A stretch of 31,772 nt of DNA from DAOTEJ01 sp035454085 (GTDB lineage: Bacteria; Pseudomonadota; Gammaproteobacteria; Burkholderiales; Burkholderiaceae_F). The stretch is from positions 1 through 31,772 of the forward strand of contig DAOTEJ010000025.1 in assembly GCA_035454085.1 (NCBI GenBank). Reading direction: 5' to 3'. The notes beneath the pieces are model-generated. The model saw nothing but the letters and a program-made list of their open reading frames with translations, had not been told where the DNA came from and searched no databases. Positions 30,667-31,772 of this stretch are shown piece after piece (position 1 is the first letter of the stretch; each line of letters begins with the position of its first letter). The translations under genes and the position numbers were made by a program.

Positions 30667-31772
30667 GTGAAGCGCTGGGACGTGGCGGTGATCGGCGCGG
30701 GCGCGGCCGGCATGATGGCCGCCGCGACGGCGGGCCACGCCGGTGCAAGCGTGCTGCTCATAGAGCACGCTTCGCGCCTGGCAGAGAAGATCCGCATCTC
30801 GGGCGGGGGACGCTGCAACTTCACCAACCTCGAGGCACATCGGCCCGAGCGCTACGTGGGCGAGCAGCCGCGCTTTGCGCGCGCCGCGCTCGCTGCCTAT
30901 CCGCCGAGCGAGTTTCTTGCCCTGCTGGAGCGCCACCGCGTGACCTGGCACGAGAAGCATCGTGGCCAGTTGTTCTGCGACCAGGGCTCGGAGAGCATCA
31001 TCGAAGTGCTGCGCGCCGAGTGCGAGGACGCAGGCGTGGTCTGGCGCATGCCGTGCGCCGTGCGCGGCGTGGCGGCGGCCCCGAGCGGCTATCTGCTCGA
31101 CACCGAAGGCGGCCCGATCGAGGCACGGCGCGTGATCGTGGCGGCGGGCGGGCTGTCGATCCCCAAGATCGGCGCCACCGACCTTGGCCACCGCATCGCG
31201 CGCGGCTTCGGACTGCGCATCGTCGAGCCGCGGCCCGCGCTCGTTCCGCTCACCTTCGCGGCCGAGGACTGGGCGCCGTTCGCGGCGCTGGCGGGCATCG
31301 CCCTCGAGGCCGAGGTGCGCTGCGGGTCCGGCCGCTTCCTGGAGGACCTGCTGATCACGCACCGCGGCTTGTCGGGGCCGGCGGTGCTGCAGATCTCGAG
31401 CTACTGGAATCCGGGCGAGCCCGTGCTGATCGACCTGGCGCCCGCGTGGCCGGGCGAGACGCTCGCCGAGGCGCTGCTCGAGCGCAAGCGCACGAGTCGG
31501 CAGCAGATCGTGAGCGTGCTCGCCGAGTGCCTGCCGCGGCGCCTGGCCGAGGGCTGGCTTGCCGTGCTGGGCTTGGCCGCGCAGGCGCGCGTGGCGGAAC
31601 TGGGCGACAAGCAGTTGCGCGCGCTCGCGGCCTCGCTCAAGCGCTGGGAACTGGTGCCCAGCGGCACCGAGGGCTACCGCAAGGCCGAGGTCACGCGCGG
31701 CGGCGTGGCGACCGCGGAACTGGACGCCAAGACGCTCGAGGCGCGCAAGGCGCCCGGCCTGCACTTCGTGGG
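30667..31772 (+). CDS. HI0933/YhiN-family NAD(P)/FAD-dependent oxidoreductase, partial
   Basis: The frame is open to the right edge, giving 368 residues. The dinucleotide-binding motif VIGAGAAGMMAA is followed by the family signature KIRISGGGRCNFTN, which contacts FAD. RVIVAAGGLSIPKIGATDLG and ITHRGLSGPAVLQISSYW are also typical of the HI0933 family, flavoproteins of unknown substrate. The start is a GTG at 30667. A 5-codon frame (ATG at 30653, MSELA) ends with a TGA overlapping this GTG, so its start may be translationally coupled. About 30 residues are likely missing at the C-terminus. It is preceded by the porin, 71 bases away. Confidence 0.92.
   Translation, partial: MKRWDVAVIGAGAAGMMAAATAGHAGASVLLIEHASRLAEKIRISGGGRCNFTNLEAHRPERYVGEQPRFARAALAAYPPSEFLALLERHRVTWHEKHRGQLFCDQGSESIIEVLRAECEDAGVVWRMPCAVRGVAAAPSGYLLDTEGGPIEARRVIVAAGGLSIPKIGATDLGHRIARGFGLRIVEPRPALVPLTFAAEDWAPFAALAGIALEAEVRCGSGRFLEDLLITHRGLSGPAVLQISSYWNPGEPVLIDLAPAWPGETLAEALLERKRTSRQQIVSVLAECLPRRLAEGWLAVLGLAAQARVAELGDKQLRALAASLKRWELVPSGTEGYRKAEVTRGGVATAELDAKTLEARKAPGLHFV

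Overview
The window is about 31.8 kb of very GC-rich, densely coding chromosome. Gene content and order point to a betaproteobacterium, most likely Burkholderiales: a Porin_4-type trimeric porin, hemH-grpE-dnaK-dnaJ in a row, glnE divergent from a yhdP/nitrilase/tldD operon, a small CHCC zinc-finger gene, and sigma32-type heat-shock promoters. This assignment rests on family recognition and gene order only. No rRNA, tRNA, insertion sequence, prophage or CRISPR array is visible. No gap between genes exceeds 300 bases.

Left part (1-7.8 kb). An isochorismatase-fold hydrolase (cut by the window edge) and an FAD-linked D-lactate dehydrogenase-type oxidase lie on the minus strand. They are divergent from a PduO-type cobalamin adenosyltransferase. 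Next is a three-gene minus-strand operon: an SPFH/band-7 membrane protein, a small PH-like membrane protein and a ribbon-helix-helix regulator. It is headed by a perfect 20-bp palindrome inside its promoter. Upstream of that lies a class I DAHP synthase (aroG type). Its 5' region holds a short Phe/Tyr/Trp-rich leader peptide followed by a textbook intrinsic terminator, which is a complete candidate attenuator. Then come an overlapping acyltransferase/CdsA-like pair and an outer-membrane beta-barrel protein.

Middle part (8-18.7 kb). yhdP (AsmA-like phospholipid transport), a nitrilase-family amidase and tldD form one minus-strand operon. glnE (nitrogen regulation of glutamine synthetase) runs divergently, and an MFS transporter overlaps its stop codon.

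Right part (18.7-31.8 kb). azlC-azlD (branched-chain amino acid export) is divergent from a zinc-finger/SnoaL-like/YheT-hydrolase run. A DUF5666-type repeat lipoprotein with its own terminator follows. Then comes hemH with the heat-shock block grpE-dnaK-dnaJ, where grpE and dnaK each have a recognisable sigma32 promoter with a 13-nt gap. The window ends with a small exported protein of unknown function, a porin, and a partial HI0933/YhiN-family flavoprotein.

The most interesting signal is the aroG leader (5126-5333). It has a 30-residue peptide with eight aromatic residues in a nine-residue stretch. An exact 11-nt copy of the terminator's 3' arm lies inside the peptide's coding sequence, so two mutually exclusive RNA folds can be drawn. 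Second is the SPFH operon, with a palindromic operator and its own candidate regulator.
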